Shown here piece after piece: positions 16,919 to 25,980 of a DNA stretch of 64,000 nt. Source of the stretch: Enterococcus sulfureus ATCC 49903 (GTDB lineage Bacteria > Bacillota > Bacilli > Lactobacillales > Enterococcaceae); contig NZ_ASWO01000004.1 in the NCBI RefSeq assembly GCF_000407605.1, forward strand, positions 24,070-88,069. Reading direction: 5' to 3'. Under the pieces are notes generated by a model, which saw only the letters and a program-made list of their open reading frames with translations, did no database searches and had not been told where the DNA came from. The stretch's first letter is position 1; each line of letters opens with the position of its first letter. The position numbers and the translations under genes were made by a program.

Positions 16919-18694
16919 TTATGGTAATAAATGGGCGTCTTGTAATAACTCTTCAATAAAGCTTCCTTTGGCTTTTTTCAACTCATGTTTGCCAATCAGA
17001 CTAGCCAACCAAGGAACTTTGAGTTCACTTAATCCTTTTTGATCATTTAGATAATACGCAGCACGTAAAAGCATACGAATATCATAAGAAGAAGCAAATA
17101 TTTCTGGTACGCCACGATCGATTTCTAAAAATGTATAAACAGCTTCCATCGCCGTACGGACTGAATACTCTGTAGTAAATACCGTGTCACGTTCTGTTTC
17201 GGCAAAATTTCCGATAAAGGCTAAGTTTTTAGATCCTTCTGGAATAACTAATGGACGATCGCCTAATGCTCTTGGCATAAAATAAGACGTGATATACGGC
17301 ATATATGTTGGGATCGTATTGCATGATTGTTTCGCTAGTTCATCGATTTGATCGATCGGAACTCCCATATGATACATCCACTCAGAAGCAATTTCGATTC
17401 CTGTACATTCTGTGATAGGTTTTTGAACATAATTTCCTGGTTGATCAGAAAGTAATGCGTAGAACCATACAACCAATTGATCTTTGGGTTGTGCTTTAAA
17501 ATGTGGTTGACGATTTAAGGTGTAACTTAGCTTCCAATTCGAATCTTCTGCGTGGACGATTCCACCTGTGACGACTTTTCCTGCATAAGGATCACGTTTA
17601 CTGATTTTTTCGATGTATGGTGCGATCTTATCGTCTAATGTCGTAATCGTCGCCGATACAAACCAACTTGCTTCAGGTAGATTCTCACAGAATTTTTCAG
17701 GATGACCAAACGCTTCATCTTGAGCAGCTAAGTTTTTCCATAGATTCCAACTTCCACCTAATGCATGGCTTACAGGAGCTGGCGTCGTATTATTTCCATA
17801 AGTTGAACTTTCTGTAATCGAGCCATTCGTCACAAAAACAAGATCTGTTTCTTCAAGATCAATGGTTTTCGCTCTTCCTTCTACCGTCATGACCAATTTT
17901 TCCGCAACTTTTTCACCATTTTTCGTATTGACGATGACGTTGCTGACACGTGTATCATACTGGAAATGCACACCGTGTTCTTTTAAATAAGCTAATATCG
18001 GAAGGACTAAAGACTCATATTGATTGTATTTCGTAAATTTTAATGATGAAAAATCAGCTAAAGCATCGATATGATGAATGAATCGTAATAAATAGCGACG
18101 CATTTCCATGGCGGAGTGCCAAGTCTCAAATGCAAACATCGTACACCAGTATGACCAAAAGTTTGATTCAAAAAATTCTTTTGTAAAGACATCAGTGATT
18201 TTTTTGTCTTGTAATTCTTCTTCTTTCATCATACAAAGAGCTAAAATCTCTTTATTGGCTTGCTCGCTTAATGTCAATAAACCATCAGATTCTACTTGTT
18301 TACCTTGCTCATGGATCAAACGACAGTGTGAAGAGTTAGGATCTTCTTTATTTAACCAATAAAACTCGTCTAAGACAGAGGCATCTTCAACTTCAAGCGA
18401 TGGAATCGAACGATATAGATCCCATAAGCATTCAAAATGACTTTCCATCTCACGACCGCCACGAATCACAAATCCGTATTCTTGCATATAGCGGCCATCT
18501 AAAGAACCACCTGCTAAAGGTAATTCTTCTAAAATATGGATACGTTCACCTTTAACTTGACCATCGCGAATCAAAAATGCCGCTGCAGCTAATGAAGCCA
18601 AACCTGAACCAATCAGATATGCCGATACTTGATCTGCTTTTTGAGGTTTTTTCGGACGGGCAAATGCTTCATAATTTCCATTACTTCGATACAT
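16919..18694 (-). CDS. ohyA: Oleate hydratase (myosin-cross-reactive antigen family)
   Basis: This 591-residue FAD protein adds water across the cis-9 double bond of unsaturated fatty acids, producing 10-hydroxy fatty acids. The N-terminal FAD-binding segment [17 protein letters not shown] (near residue 29) and the following [10 protein letters not shown] match the 67-kDa antigen family, as does the total length. Host-derived unsaturated fatty acids are toxic to Gram-positives, so the enzyme probably serves detoxification. ATG 18694 has AGGAGG upstream. It appears monocistronic, with a CcpA-type site over its promoter. Confidence 0.94.
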   Translation of the reverse strand: MYRSNGNYEAFARPKKPQKADQVSAYLIGSGLASLAAAAFLIRDGQVKGERIHILEELPLAGGSLDGRYMQEYGFVIRGGREMESHFECLWDLYRSIPSLEVEDASVLDEFYWLNKEDPNSSHCRLIHEQGKQVESDGLLTLSEQANKEILALCMMKEEELQDKKITDVFTKEFFESNFWSYWCTMFAFETWHSAMEMRRYLLRFIHHIDALADFSSLKFTKYNQYESLVLPILAYLKEHGVHFQYDTRVSNVIVNTKNGEKVAEKLVMTVEGRAKTIDLEETDLVFVTNGSITESSTYGNNTTPAPVSHALGGSWNLWKNLAAQDEAFGHPEKFCENLPEASWFVSATITTLDDKIAPYIEKISKRDPYAGKVVTGGIVHAEDSNWKLSYTLNRQPHFKAQPKDQLVVWFYALLSDQPGNYVQKPITECTGIEIASEWMYHMGVPIDQIDELAKQSCNTIPTYMPYITSYFMPRALGDRPLVIPEGSKNLAFIGNFAETERDTVFTTEYSVRTAMEAVYTFLEIDRGVPEIFASSYDIRMLLRAAYYLNDQKGLSELKVPWLASLIGKHELKKAKGSFIEELLQDAHLLP

Positions 18695-19040
18695 AATTAT
18701 TTTCCTCCTCGTCTCCTATACAACTAGAAGCTCTTTTTATTTACTACTTGTTCGATACATTTAGTTTAGAACTTTTTTGAGCAATTGACGTAAGAATTTT
18801 GTCGGATAACGCGACAAATAAACAGAAATGTTTTCGCTTACATTATAATGCATAAACTAAAATAATGCGAAATTTACTACTAGAATTCTTTGATATAACT
18901 TCCTTCGTTCTTTTTTGTCCACAAATCCTGAAAATTATGACCTAGGTGTCTAGTCACATCTGTGTTAACCTTATAATGAGTGTTATGTTATCTGCCTGAT
19001 GTTTTACATAACTTTCTAGCTATTGTTCTTCTTTAATTAA
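18695..19040. other. Intergenic region upstream of oleate hydratase
   Basis: It holds the ohyA promoter and cre site (listed separately). It also contains an inverted repeat TTTGTCG-7-CGACAAA at 18798-18818 inside the ohyA leader, and a weaker repeat GTTATGT/ACATAAC at 18982-19012. No convincing ORF is present. Confidence 0.5.
18828..18847 (-). promoter_or_regulatory. ohyA promoter -10 overlapped by a cre-like (CcpA) site
   Basis: On the minus strand TATAAT (18842-18847) is followed and overlapped by ATGTAAGCGAAAACAT (18828-18843). This fits the CcpA consensus WTGNAANCGNWNNCWW at every fixed position. A site over the -10 would repress transcription when preferred sugars are present. Confidence 0.65.
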
Positions 19041-19073
19041 AAAAACCGAGATCTTTGGTAAAAGACCTCGGTT
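19041..19073 (-). terminator. Terminator of the surface-protein locus
   Basis: A 10-bp stem (19044-19053 with 19064-19073, one G-U pair in the minus-strand RNA) is followed by a T run. It ends the 19128-23035 gene group. Confidence 0.8.
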
Positions 19074-19127
19074 GCCTATTTCGACATCTTCTGAACAATG
19101 AGTTTCCGCCATAAAACTTTGCGTCAA

Positions 19128-19382
19128 CTATCGTCGATCAGTAGATTTTAATTGATTGGAGATTTTCTTTAAGCGATGTAACACTAGTACGGTCAGGCAG
19201 ATCGTCACTCCTAGACCCAAAAGATAAAAGCTCAAGTATTCATTAGTACTTGGCAACACCCCATAATACGTCTGTGTAGTCGACGGCTTCGTAGTATTTC
19301 CATCTCCCGGCTGCATCGGATTTTGTGACTCTTCCGTTTCTTCTTGCCCTAAGATACCTTTTATTTCAATTTGGCCATCCAT
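19128..19382 (-). CDS. Small protein with LPSTN sorting signal but no signal peptide
   Basis: This 84-residue protein ends in LPSTNE, a hydrophobic helix (LSFYLLGLGVTICLTVLVL) and a basic tail, the layout of a sortase sorting signal with Asn instead of Gly. The N-terminal part is polar (QIEIKGILG, then a Pro/Thr-rich linker). Short LPXTG proteins of WxL-type loci look similar but start with a signal peptide. Here ATG 19382 has AAGGAGGG upstream and an in-frame stop (19395-19397) just before it, so a leader is truly absent. Export would need an unusual route, or the gene has lost its leader. Confidence 0.65.
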   Translation of the reverse strand: MDGQIEIKGILGQEETEESQNPMQPGDGNTTKPSTTQTYYGVLPSTNEYLSFYLLGLGVTICLTVLVLHRLKKISNQLKSTDRR

Positions 19383-19419
19383 GACATCCCTCCTTCACGA
19401 ACTATACGTTACACTAGCA

Positions 19420-20058
19420 CTAGTTTGTAGGAACATCGATTGTTGCGCCTTTAGTTAGTGCTTTAAATGATAATGTCATTTCATAAGTTAATGGTGTAAC
19501 AGTATCTACTGCCTTCGTTACACTACCTGTGTATTCATACGTAAACGTTCCACCATCAGCTGCTGTAGAACTCGTAACAGGACCTAAATTAGCTAGATTT
19601 TTAGCTGTAGTCTGAAGCGTATCGTTAGTAACTAAAGCAATCGGCGTAGCTACGACTTGTGCATTTGATCCAGCAGTAGGTGCAAGATTTAAATTTAAAC
19701 CTGCACTAGATGTACTACCCGTAATTGTAGTATAGCCTACAGCTACTCCACGTCCTGAGTTGTTTTTTACAGTATAAGTCGGTGATAATAAAGTCGCTCC
19801 TGCAGCTCCTGAACGAGCACCGAAAGTCGTTGTTGTTGGAACAGTAACATTAATCCAAGAATCATCTGTTTCTGGTAATCCACCACCAGGATCTGTATTA
19901 CTTGCTCCAATCGTCCCGTTGATTTCTACCTTTGCTGAATTCTCTCCGCTGATAGTCTGAGTGCCATCACCATTATCTGTAACTGTAGCAGATACACTAA
20001 CAGCTCCAACTGTTAATAAACTTGTCGACAACAATAAACCTAGTAATGTTTTTTTCAT
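19420..20058 (-). CDS. Secreted surface protein of a WxL-like locus
   Basis: This 212-residue protein has a clear signal peptide (MKKTLLGLLLSTSLLTVGAV, cleavage near SVSA). The mature Ser/Thr/Gly-rich domain is probably a beta-sandwich, with INVTVPTTTTFG and SPTYTVKNNSGRGVAVGY. Its mature start KVEINGTIG resembles the start of the 84-residue neighbour (QIEIKGILG). Domain layout and neighbours recall the WxL surface clusters of enterococci, but I see no W-x-L motif. It has no LPXTG motif, so it may bind the wall or its partners non-covalently. Confidence 0.6.
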   Translation of the reverse strand: MKKTLLGLLLSTSLLTVGAVSVSATVTDNGDGTQTISGENSAKVEINGTIGASNTDPGGGLPETDDSWINVTVPTTTTFGARSGAAGATLLSPTYTVKNNSGRGVAVGYTTITGSTSSAGLNLNLAPTAGSNAQVVATPIALVTNDTLQTTAKNLANLGPVTSSTAADGGTFTYEYTGSVTKAVDTVTPLTYEMTLSFKALTKGATIDVPTN

Positions 20059-20089
20059 GATACATTTCCCCTTTACCTGTTATTTTTAT

Positions 20090-20638
20090 CTATTTATCAA
20101 CTATTAAAGTTAATAACGCTTGAACTTGCCCCTGCTTTTTCTTTGTTGTTGGATCATAAATATTAAATGTTGCAGTAGCTGGATAAGATCCTGGATTCAA
20201 TTTCTGAGATAGAGTTGCTTCTTTGATTTCTTCACCAGGTTGGATAGCGCCTGATTCATAAACTTTTGATTTGTCATTGTCCAAAGTTACCACCACATTT
20301 ACAGGCTGGGAGTTTTGTGGAGGATTTTGTATCGCTAAACTCCCTTTCATTGTTTCTTTATCAAAATGCGCTTCTGATACGATACGCATATTAAAATTAC
20401 TCTTATCGACCTTAGTCTGTGCATATTCTAATTTTTCTTTTTCTGTCATTTTGGAAGCATCTTTAGCATCTGGTAAAAAATCTCCTGCTACAACTGCAAC
20501 TTTTTGTGTTTGCGTATCAAAAAATAATTTATAGGTAAAAAATCCTCCAATAATGAGTAATAATAGTAACAGTATCAACCAAATCAGGCGTTTTTTCTTT
20601 TTCTTTTCCTCTTCATTCCTATTCTGCTCTGTCTGCAT
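20090..20638 (-). CDS. Single-pass membrane protein of the surface locus
   Basis: This 182-residue protein starts with a highly charged cytoplasmic stretch (EEEKKKKKR). One membrane helix (about residues 19-40) follows, then an extracellular domain with VNVVVTLDNDKSKVYESG and PGSYPATATFNIYD, suggesting an Ig-like beta fold. I do not recognise a named family. Its position between two secreted proteins suggests a membrane anchor or assembly partner for them. Start and stop fit an operon reading from 23035 down to 19128. Confidence 0.6.
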   Translation of the reverse strand: MQTEQNRNEEEKKKKKRLIWLILLLLLLIIGGFFTYKLFFDTQTQKVAVVAGDFLPDAKDASKMTEKEKLEYAQTKVDKSNFNMRIVSEAHFDKETMKGSLAIQNPPQNSQPVNVVVTLDNDKSKVYESGAIQPGEEIKEATLSQKLNPGSYPATATFNIYDPTTKKKQGQVQALLTLIVDK

Positions 20639-20668
20639 CTACCCAACTCCTTTAATACTTAAAATAGT

Positions 20669-23035
20669 TTATTTAGCAGCCATTGAAAATATCAAATTGT
20701 AATCTATTAATGCCTTGCTGTTTGTAATAAATGGCCCACTATAAACCCCATCAAAATAAAATTGCTTTTTACTGTTGGTTGTATCCCAATAGGGTTGCAA
20801 TTCTAATACCGTTGGACTAGTTAAATCACCTAAATTCCAATTAGGAGTAGTTGTACTGGAAATAAGTTTTAATTGTAATTTTTTATCATTGTTTGTTCCT
20901 GGAGTACCTGAAACTAAAGTAACCTGATTACTTGAATTCGAAACCATAGCAGTTGGTTTGACATCCATAACTTGATTGCTACTACTCGATATCGTATACA
21001 ACTTCGTTTGATCGAATTTCAAACCAAGTGTACCTCCCGTTCGCTGATAAGTAAAACTATCATTTAATTTCACTGAACTTGGAAAAACAAACGAACTATA
21101 TGGATTAATTGTAGCTGTCGTATTTTGCCAAGGTGTATAATAAAAATTTCCACTTGAATCTTTAATCTGTAAACGACCATAAACTCTGTAAGTTCCAGGT
21201 AATAGTTGATCTAGCGCGGTACTCGTCGACTGATCTCCAGTAGTACTAGAAATAGAAGGCAAAGTTGTCAAAGCCTTATATACACTTCCATCATAATGTA
21301 TACTCGAATTACTAGGTGTTGCACTCGCATTCGTATATTTAGAAGCTACAGTTGCATCGTCAAGTATAGTTGTACTACTTGAAACATAGTATTGAGATTG
21401 ATACGTAAATGTGTTGTCTAACGCGCTAGAAACACCTGTTAAATTACTTGATACTTTACTAGAGCTCGATGCGCTGCTACCCGTAGAAGTAATACCATCA
21501 ATTTTTACAGCAGGTTTAAAGATAAGTGAATTATAATTTTCAAAACCACTAGTCATTTTAGTAATACTTTTGCTTGGCAATATAAAATCATTTGATATAG
21601 TAGGCGAACTACCCAACGTAGTTTTTTGAAAATTATATATAGTATTATTCGCTGTAGAATTGGTAAAACTTAAAGTAGGTGTGTAGCTACCATTATTTAA
21701 TGCTGATTTACTTGAATCTGTATTTTTAAAAGTTATTTTTGAAGTATCTACAGAACTTATATCAAGGTTCCCAGTTTGATATGGATAGCTATTTGTTAAA
21801 AAATTTAAAGACGAATTCTTATTTGCAACAATATTCAGTGTAGTCTTTCCATCAAAAAAATTATTGGAAGATGCGTTAGTACTTCCTGTTTGACTTATTA
21901 TTTTATAGTCAGCTTGCTCGCCAAAAACAGTACTTGGATCTATATAAGAAAGTCTCGGATCAAAGTAATAAGTAAATTTTGCATTTTCGGCTAATGAAAT
22001 TATAGCAGATCTACTAGGATAAAACATTTCGGTTTTACCCGATTGAATAAATACTTCGGCATTTGATTCAACATTCATCTGAACACTAGAATAATTCCAA
22101 ATAAATGCTAAGACTTCGTTAGTTTTTTGTACAATTGAAGTTTTACTATTAGTTTTAAAATTCATAATACCAGTAAATTCTGCAAATTCTTGATTTTGAG
22201 AACCCGTATTGGATACTACAAAACTATTATTTCCATAAAAATTTAATACACTGTTAGAACCTGTAACAAAAAAAGGTTGTCCACCAGTTTGGGCATAGTA
22301 ACTCACATTCCTAATATTCATCGTATTGGATGCACTTGTACTTGTACAAAACCCATAATAAGTACTAATTGAAGAACTTGTGGATCCAAAATTAATATTA
22401 TTGAAACTAATATTCATATTGGAAGAACCTAAGCTAAAAATCCCCCCCGAAGTAGTTGTACTGCCCGTATAAAGTATTGAAAATTTCCCATCAGTTCCCG
22501 AAGTACTCGTTGTAGCACCATCAATAATAATAGAGTTTGTATTATTAGAAAAATCAGCTCCTGATCCTGTTGAAGTAATATTGGCCATCAATTTGATATA
22601 TACACTCCCAGTATTAGTAGAAGTATAATAAGAAGATGTGCTAACTGTCGTAGCAACTGATTTCATTTCAGTGAAAGTGTTCACCTGAAATGGATTTGCT
22701 TGAGTGCCATCCCCGACTATTCCATTTATTACGTTAGCTCTCGTCGCAAATAAACTTGGTTCTACCGTTTTACTTGTTTCTGAGGTGCTTTCAGTATCAA
22801 TTGTTGTCTCCTCAGTATTACTTGATTCGTATATTGAACCGCTTGTTGTATCTGGACTAGATTTTGTCTGGGAAGTGCCACTATTGATTGAACTGACTGT
22901 CGAGCCAATGTCACTTGTCCCAGTAGTGCTCGTAGTACTTTCTTCCCCTTTGACTACCACTGGACTAACCAGACCTAAAACCAAGGTACTTGATAAAAAA
23001 AGATATGCTATTTTTTTCATGTTCGTTTGATTCAC
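20669..23035 (-). CDS. Large secreted adhesin-like protein with beta-helix region
   Basis: This 788-residue protein has an N-terminal signal peptide ending near VVVKG. A Ser/Thr/Glu-rich stalk covers about residues 31-95. The segment GDGTQANPFQVNTFTEM opens a region with many short N- and S-rich strands typical of pectate-lyase-like right-handed beta-helix adhesins. The C-terminal 200 residues look like a separate beta domain. There is no LPXTG motif. I infer a cell-surface binding role; no ligand can be named. It is the first gene of the locus. Confidence 0.65.
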   Translation of the reverse strand: MNQTNMKKIAYLFLSSTLVLGLVSPVVVKGEESTTSTTGTSDIGSTVSSINSGTSQTKSSPDTTSGSIYESSNTEETTIDTESTSETSKTVEPSLFATRANVINGIVGDGTQANPFQVNTFTEMKSVATTVSTSSYYTSTNTGSVYIKLMANITSTGSGADFSNNTNSIIIDGATTSTSGTDGKFSILYTGSTTTSGGIFSLGSSNMNISFNNINFGSTSSSISTYYGFCTSTSASNTMNIRNVSYYAQTGGQPFFVTGSNSVLNFYGNNSFVVSNTGSQNQEFAEFTGIMNFKTNSKTSIVQKTNEVLAFIWNYSSVQMNVESNAEVFIQSGKTEMFYPSRSAIISLAENAKFTYYFDPRLSYIDPSTVFGEQADYKIISQTGSTNASSNNFFDGKTTLNIVANKNSSLNFLTNSYPYQTGNLDISSVDTSKITFKNTDSSKSALNNGSYTPTLSFTNSTANNTIYNFQKTTLGSSPTISNDFILPSKSITKMTSGFENYNSLIFKPAVKIDGITSTGSSASSSSKVSSNLTGVSSALDNTFTYQSQYYVSSSTTILDDATVASKYTNASATPSNSSIHYDGSVYKALTTLPSISSTTGDQSTSTALDQLLPGTYRVYGRLQIKDSSGNFYYTPWQNTTATINPYSSFVFPSSVKLNDSFTYQRTGGTLGLKFDQTKLYTISSSSNQVMDVKPTAMVSNSSNQVTLVSGTPGTNNDKKLQLKLISSTTTPNWNLGDLTSPTVLELQPYWDTTNSKKQFYFDGVYSGPFITNSKALIDYNLIFSMAAK

Positions 23036-23520
23036 TTCCTTCCCAAGCTTTTCATCTTAATTAAAATCTGAAAAGAAAAATATTTTTTTGTATTTAAAAT
23101 TTTTAAATTATAGACTGTAAAAAGATATATCTGAACTCCTAAATTAAATAACGATATTTATTATAATTTACGTTTTTTAATTTATATGAAACAATTGTTC
23201 TAACACATTAATTTTATCATATAGACTTAAAGTGGACAATTTTAATAATTTAAAATTGTTACAACAAACAAATAATAACAAATTTTTTTCGAATAGATTT
23301 TAATTTTAACGTGTATGTTAAATTTTTTGATAACTATTTTGTCTAAAGAAAAAATAATATTTATCTAATTTAACTTTTTTAACTCTATTGATAATTTAAG
23401 ACTTTAGCTTTTGATATCCTTCTCTTAAATTTATCTTACTCCTTTTTATACTTAAATACCTTATTAAAAACGTCATTTAAAATAATTAATATAAAAAATT
23501 TTAGATTTTATGAGCACAAA
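23036..23520. other. Very AT-rich intergenic region with adhesin promoter
   Basis: This stretch is strikingly AT-rich and has no convincing ORF. It holds the adhesin promoter and a 10-bp inverted repeat over its -35 (listed separately), plus a leader of about 170 bases of unknown use. Confidence 0.5.
23211..23259 (-). promoter_or_regulatory. Probable promoter of the surface-protein locus with inverted repeat
   Basis: On the minus strand TTGTCC (23234-23239) and TAAAAT (23211-23216) are 17 bases apart. A perfect 10-bp inverted repeat ACAATTTTAA/TTAAAATTGT (23236-23259) overlaps the -35 and could be an operator. Confidence 0.5.
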
Positions 23521-23549
23521 AAAACACCGAAACAAAATCGTTTCGGTGT
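23521..23549 (-). terminator. Terminator of the DUF1622-like pair
   Basis: A perfect 10-bp stem (23524-23533 with 23540-23549) is followed by T in the minus direction, shortly after the stop codon at 23556. Confidence 0.85.
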
Positions 23550-23555
23550 CTTCCT

Positions 23556-23924
23556 TTATTCTCCTGTTTCCACATCTACCGGTCCGATTTCTTTATTCAA
23601 GAAATAAGAGATAATCGTTCGGATCACGACGAGTGCTGCCAACTGGAAGATATCTTGCAGTGTCGGTTTGATGATCGATTCGATGATCCCACCTGCAATC
23701 AAGATCTCTAAACTTAATAAAATATAGCCACCGAGCATTTTTTTGATCGCATTGTTTTTTTCGATGCGCATTTGCTTATTCGGGACTTTTTCAAAGGTGA
23801 ACATAAAGAAATCTTTGGCCGATAATAAAACACCCCAAAGCAACCAAATGATCGCAAATAGTTCCAACCCTTTTACGATATATTCAAAGTAAGACAATAT
23901 CTGTTCGATCCATTCTGCACTCAT
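23556..23924 (-). CDS. DUF1622-like membrane protein, second copy
   Basis: This 122-residue protein has three hydrophobic segments (about residues 17-38, 65-85 and 95-110) and the pattern GGYILLSLEILIAGGIIESIIKPT...VIRTIISYFLNKEI. This resembles the DUF1622 family of small membrane proteins. It is a paralogue of the gene just upstream: the C-terminal half (YILLSLE, IVESI, IRT.ISYFLN.EI) matches closely. Its start overlaps the stop of that gene by four bases (ATGA), suggesting equal production and a heteromeric complex. Function unknown. Confidence 0.7.
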   Translation of the reverse strand: MSAEWIEQILSYFEYIVKGLELFAIIWLLWGVLLSAKDFFMFTFEKVPNKQMRIEKNNAIKKMLGGYILLSLEILIAGGIIESIIKPTLQDIFQLAALVVIRTIISYFLNKEIGPVDVETGE

Positions 23925-24298
23925 TGGTCCACCTCATGTTCTGCTTGCGCTTTTTCTTCGATTTCTTGATTTAAGAAGTATGAGATAACTGTTCGAATAA
24001 TGACCGTTAGCGCCAATTTTAAAATATCGAGCCACGTTGGTTTTAAGATCGATTCGACAATATCGGCAACAACCAACACTTCTAGACTAAGTAAGATATA
24101 ACTTGCTAAAATCTTACGCACTTCCGCATTTCGATTGTTCCGCAGTGCATAATTTTTTTTGATCGGTTGATTGAAAAAGATCCCTTTCGCTACTAAAACG
24201 ATTCCGACTAGCAAGATCGCGATTGAAAATAGATTTAATAAAAATACGAGCCATTCTAATAAGACTCCTGCATCCACACCAAACATAATACGCCCCAC
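23921..24298 (-). CDS. DUF1622-like membrane protein, first copy
   Basis: This 125-residue protein has the same three-helix layout as its partner, with ASYILLSLEVLVVADIVESILKPT followed by VIIRTVISYFLNQEI and a charged C-terminal tail. The N-terminal helix and the loop after it differ from the partner. The gene opens the two-gene unit that ends in the terminator at 23521. No function is known to me for this family. Confidence 0.7.
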   Translation of the reverse strand: MGRIMFGVDAGVLLEWLVFLLNLFSIAILLVGIVLVAKGIFFNQPIKKNYALRNNRNAEVRKILASYILLSLEVLVVADIVESILKPTWLDILKLALTVIIRTVISYFLNQEIEEKAQAEHEVDQ

Positions 24299-24353
24299 CT
24301 TCTCTAGTTTCCTTCTATTCTAAAGAAGAATGATGCATTCGTCCAATAACAAT

Positions 24354-25865
24354 CTAGTCACGTTCTTGATCAAGGTCAATGATTTTGGTAGCAATTGTGT
24401 CAATAAATCGACTATCGTGTTCGATAAATAACATTGTAGGTCGTGTCGCTAAAATCACTTGCTCTAACTGTTGATGATTGAATACATCAAGATAATTCAG
24501 GGGTTCATCCCAAATAAATACATGTGCTTCTTCCAGCAATGAACGGGCAACTTCAACACGTTTACGTTGTCCCATGCTCATCGTTTCAATCGGCTGAATA
24601 AAATTCTCACGCTCTAAGCCTAATTTTTTTAGATTATGCAACAATTCTTGATACGCACATTTTTGATTTTCTGCAAATGCTTCTAATGAACCATGGTTGT
24701 CTTCGTAAAGCTGCCGGATCAAACTAAATAAAATCCCGTGAGCGCATTTGATTTCACCGATGATCTCCCCTGTGAATGTGCCTAAAATCGCCGCCAGTAA
24801 TGAAGATTTCCCAGATCCATTTCGTCCAGTGATCGCGATACGTTCCCCCTTTTTTAAAGTAAAACTAATGGGAGAAAACAAGGGAACACCATCGTGAAGA
24901 AGTTGTAGATGTTTCACTTCGATCAGCGTTTCATGGTGTGTTGGCTTTGGATGCATCACTAGAGTATCTACTGTTTCGATATCTTTTAACAACGTTTCTT
25001 TTTGAATCGCTTGATCTTCGATTCGTTTAACGATCGCCTTAGAACGCTTCATCGTTCTAGCTGCATCCGCACCGACTGCACCTTTGTTGACGCGACGATC
25101 TTCACTATCGATAAAGCCTCTTTTGGCCTTTGTTTTATCTTTTTCACGATTTGAAGCCCAGCGTGCTTTTTCAGCAGCGGTTTCTTGTAGACGATAAATC
25201 TCTTTTTTTAATTTTTCATTTTGTGCTTGCTCATAAGCATCGCGTTTGGCTTTTTCTTGTTCATAAACAGTGAAGTTCCCTTGATATAACACCAGTTGAT
25301 GGCGCTCGATCGATACGATATGATCGACGACTTCATCAACAAACTCACGATCATGGCTAACTAGTAAAAATCCTTGTTTCTTTTGCTTCAGATAAGTCGA
25401 GACATGTTTACGCGCCTGTTTATCTAAATGATTCGTTGGCTCATCGATGAGTGGAAATTGTGTGTCATCGCTAAATAATAAAGCCAACAATACTTTTGTT
25501 TGCTCGCCACCAGATAGGCTATGAAACGGACGCCATAAAATATCTGGGTCGACTTGAAGCAGATTTAACTCACGTTTGACTTGCCATAACTCACTTGGCA
25601 TCAATTTTTCGATAATAAATTGCGTAAGTTGTGTAGGATCACTTACTGTTTGGGGAAAGTAGACAAATGTTTTTGTGGTATGGATCACACCCTGATAAGG
25701 ATATTTATCTAATAGTAAGTTTAGGAGTGTCGTTTTACCACGTCCATTGCGCCCGATCAACCCTAATTTCCAATCTGTTTGAATCGTTAGATCGATGTGA
25801 TCAAATAAGTTTTCTTCTTGTAGATCAAAACCAAATGTTACTTGTTTAAATTCAATTGAAGACAT
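24354..25865 (-). CDS. Lsa-like ABC-F ribosomal-protection ATPase
   Basis: This 503-residue protein has two ABC domains in tandem and no membrane segments. The first has GLIGRNGRGKTTLL, LSGGEQTKVLLALLF and FPLIDEPTNHLD. The second has GRNGSGKSSLL, MSMGQRKRVEVARSL and VFIWDEPLNYLD. A charged inter-domain linker lies at about residues 190-280. Sequence and order follow the Lsa group, whose members displace lincosamides, streptogramin A and pleuromutilins from the ribosome. Actual resistance depends on linker details I cannot judge. The start is ATG 25865 with AGGAG upstream. Confidence 0.88.
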   Translation of the reverse strand: MSSIEFKQVTFGFDLQEENLFDHIDLTIQTDWKLGLIGRNGRGKTTLLNLLLDKYPYQGVIHTTKTFVYFPQTVSDPTQLTQFIIEKLMPSELWQVKRELNLLQVDPDILWRPFHSLSGGEQTKVLLALLFSDDTQFPLIDEPTNHLDKQARKHVSTYLKQKKQGFLLVSHDREFVDEVVDHIVSIERHQLVLYQGNFTVYEQEKAKRDAYEQAQNEKLKKEIYRLQETAAEKARWASNREKDKTKAKRGFIDSEDRRVNKGAVGADAARTMKRSKAIVKRIEDQAIQKETLLKDIETVDTLVMHPKPTHHETLIEVKHLQLLHDGVPLFSPISFTLKKGERIAITGRNGSGKSSLLAAILGTFTGEIIGEIKCAHGILFSLIRQLYEDNHGSLEAFAENQKCAYQELLHNLKKLGLERENFIQPIETMSMGQRKRVEVARSLLEEAHVFIWDEPLNYLDVFNHQQLEQVILATRPTMLFIEHDSRFIDTIATKIIDLDQERD

Positions 25866-25880
25866 ATAGACTCCTATTCT

Positions 25881-25980
25881 CTTGTCGCATGACAAGCAAA
25901 CCAGAAGTGCTTTTCAAGTAAAGCGTAAAAAAGAGTACACAAAAAGACCCTCGATCGAAACATTAAGCTTCACTTGAAAA
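25881..25980 (-). promoter_or_regulatory. Leader hairpins upstream of the Lsa-like gene (candidate attenuator)
   Basis: Two structures can form in the minus-strand RNA. One is a 14-bp stem (25967-25980 with 25911-25924, one G-U) enclosing T-rich segments. The other is a 6-bp hairpin CTTGTC/GACAAG (25881-25896) just before the ribosome site. A 207-base leader for this gene type suggests drug-induced attenuation; no mechanism is shown. Confidence 0.45.

Noticed and set aside
19420-20058. Calling this a true WxL-domain protein
   Set aside because: I could not find the tryptophan-x-leucine motifs, so only a WxL-like locus is claimed.
22704-23030. Plus-strand frame opposite the adhesin N-terminus
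   Set aside because: Composition is a reflection of the Ser/Thr-rich stalk on the other strand, and there is no ribosome site.
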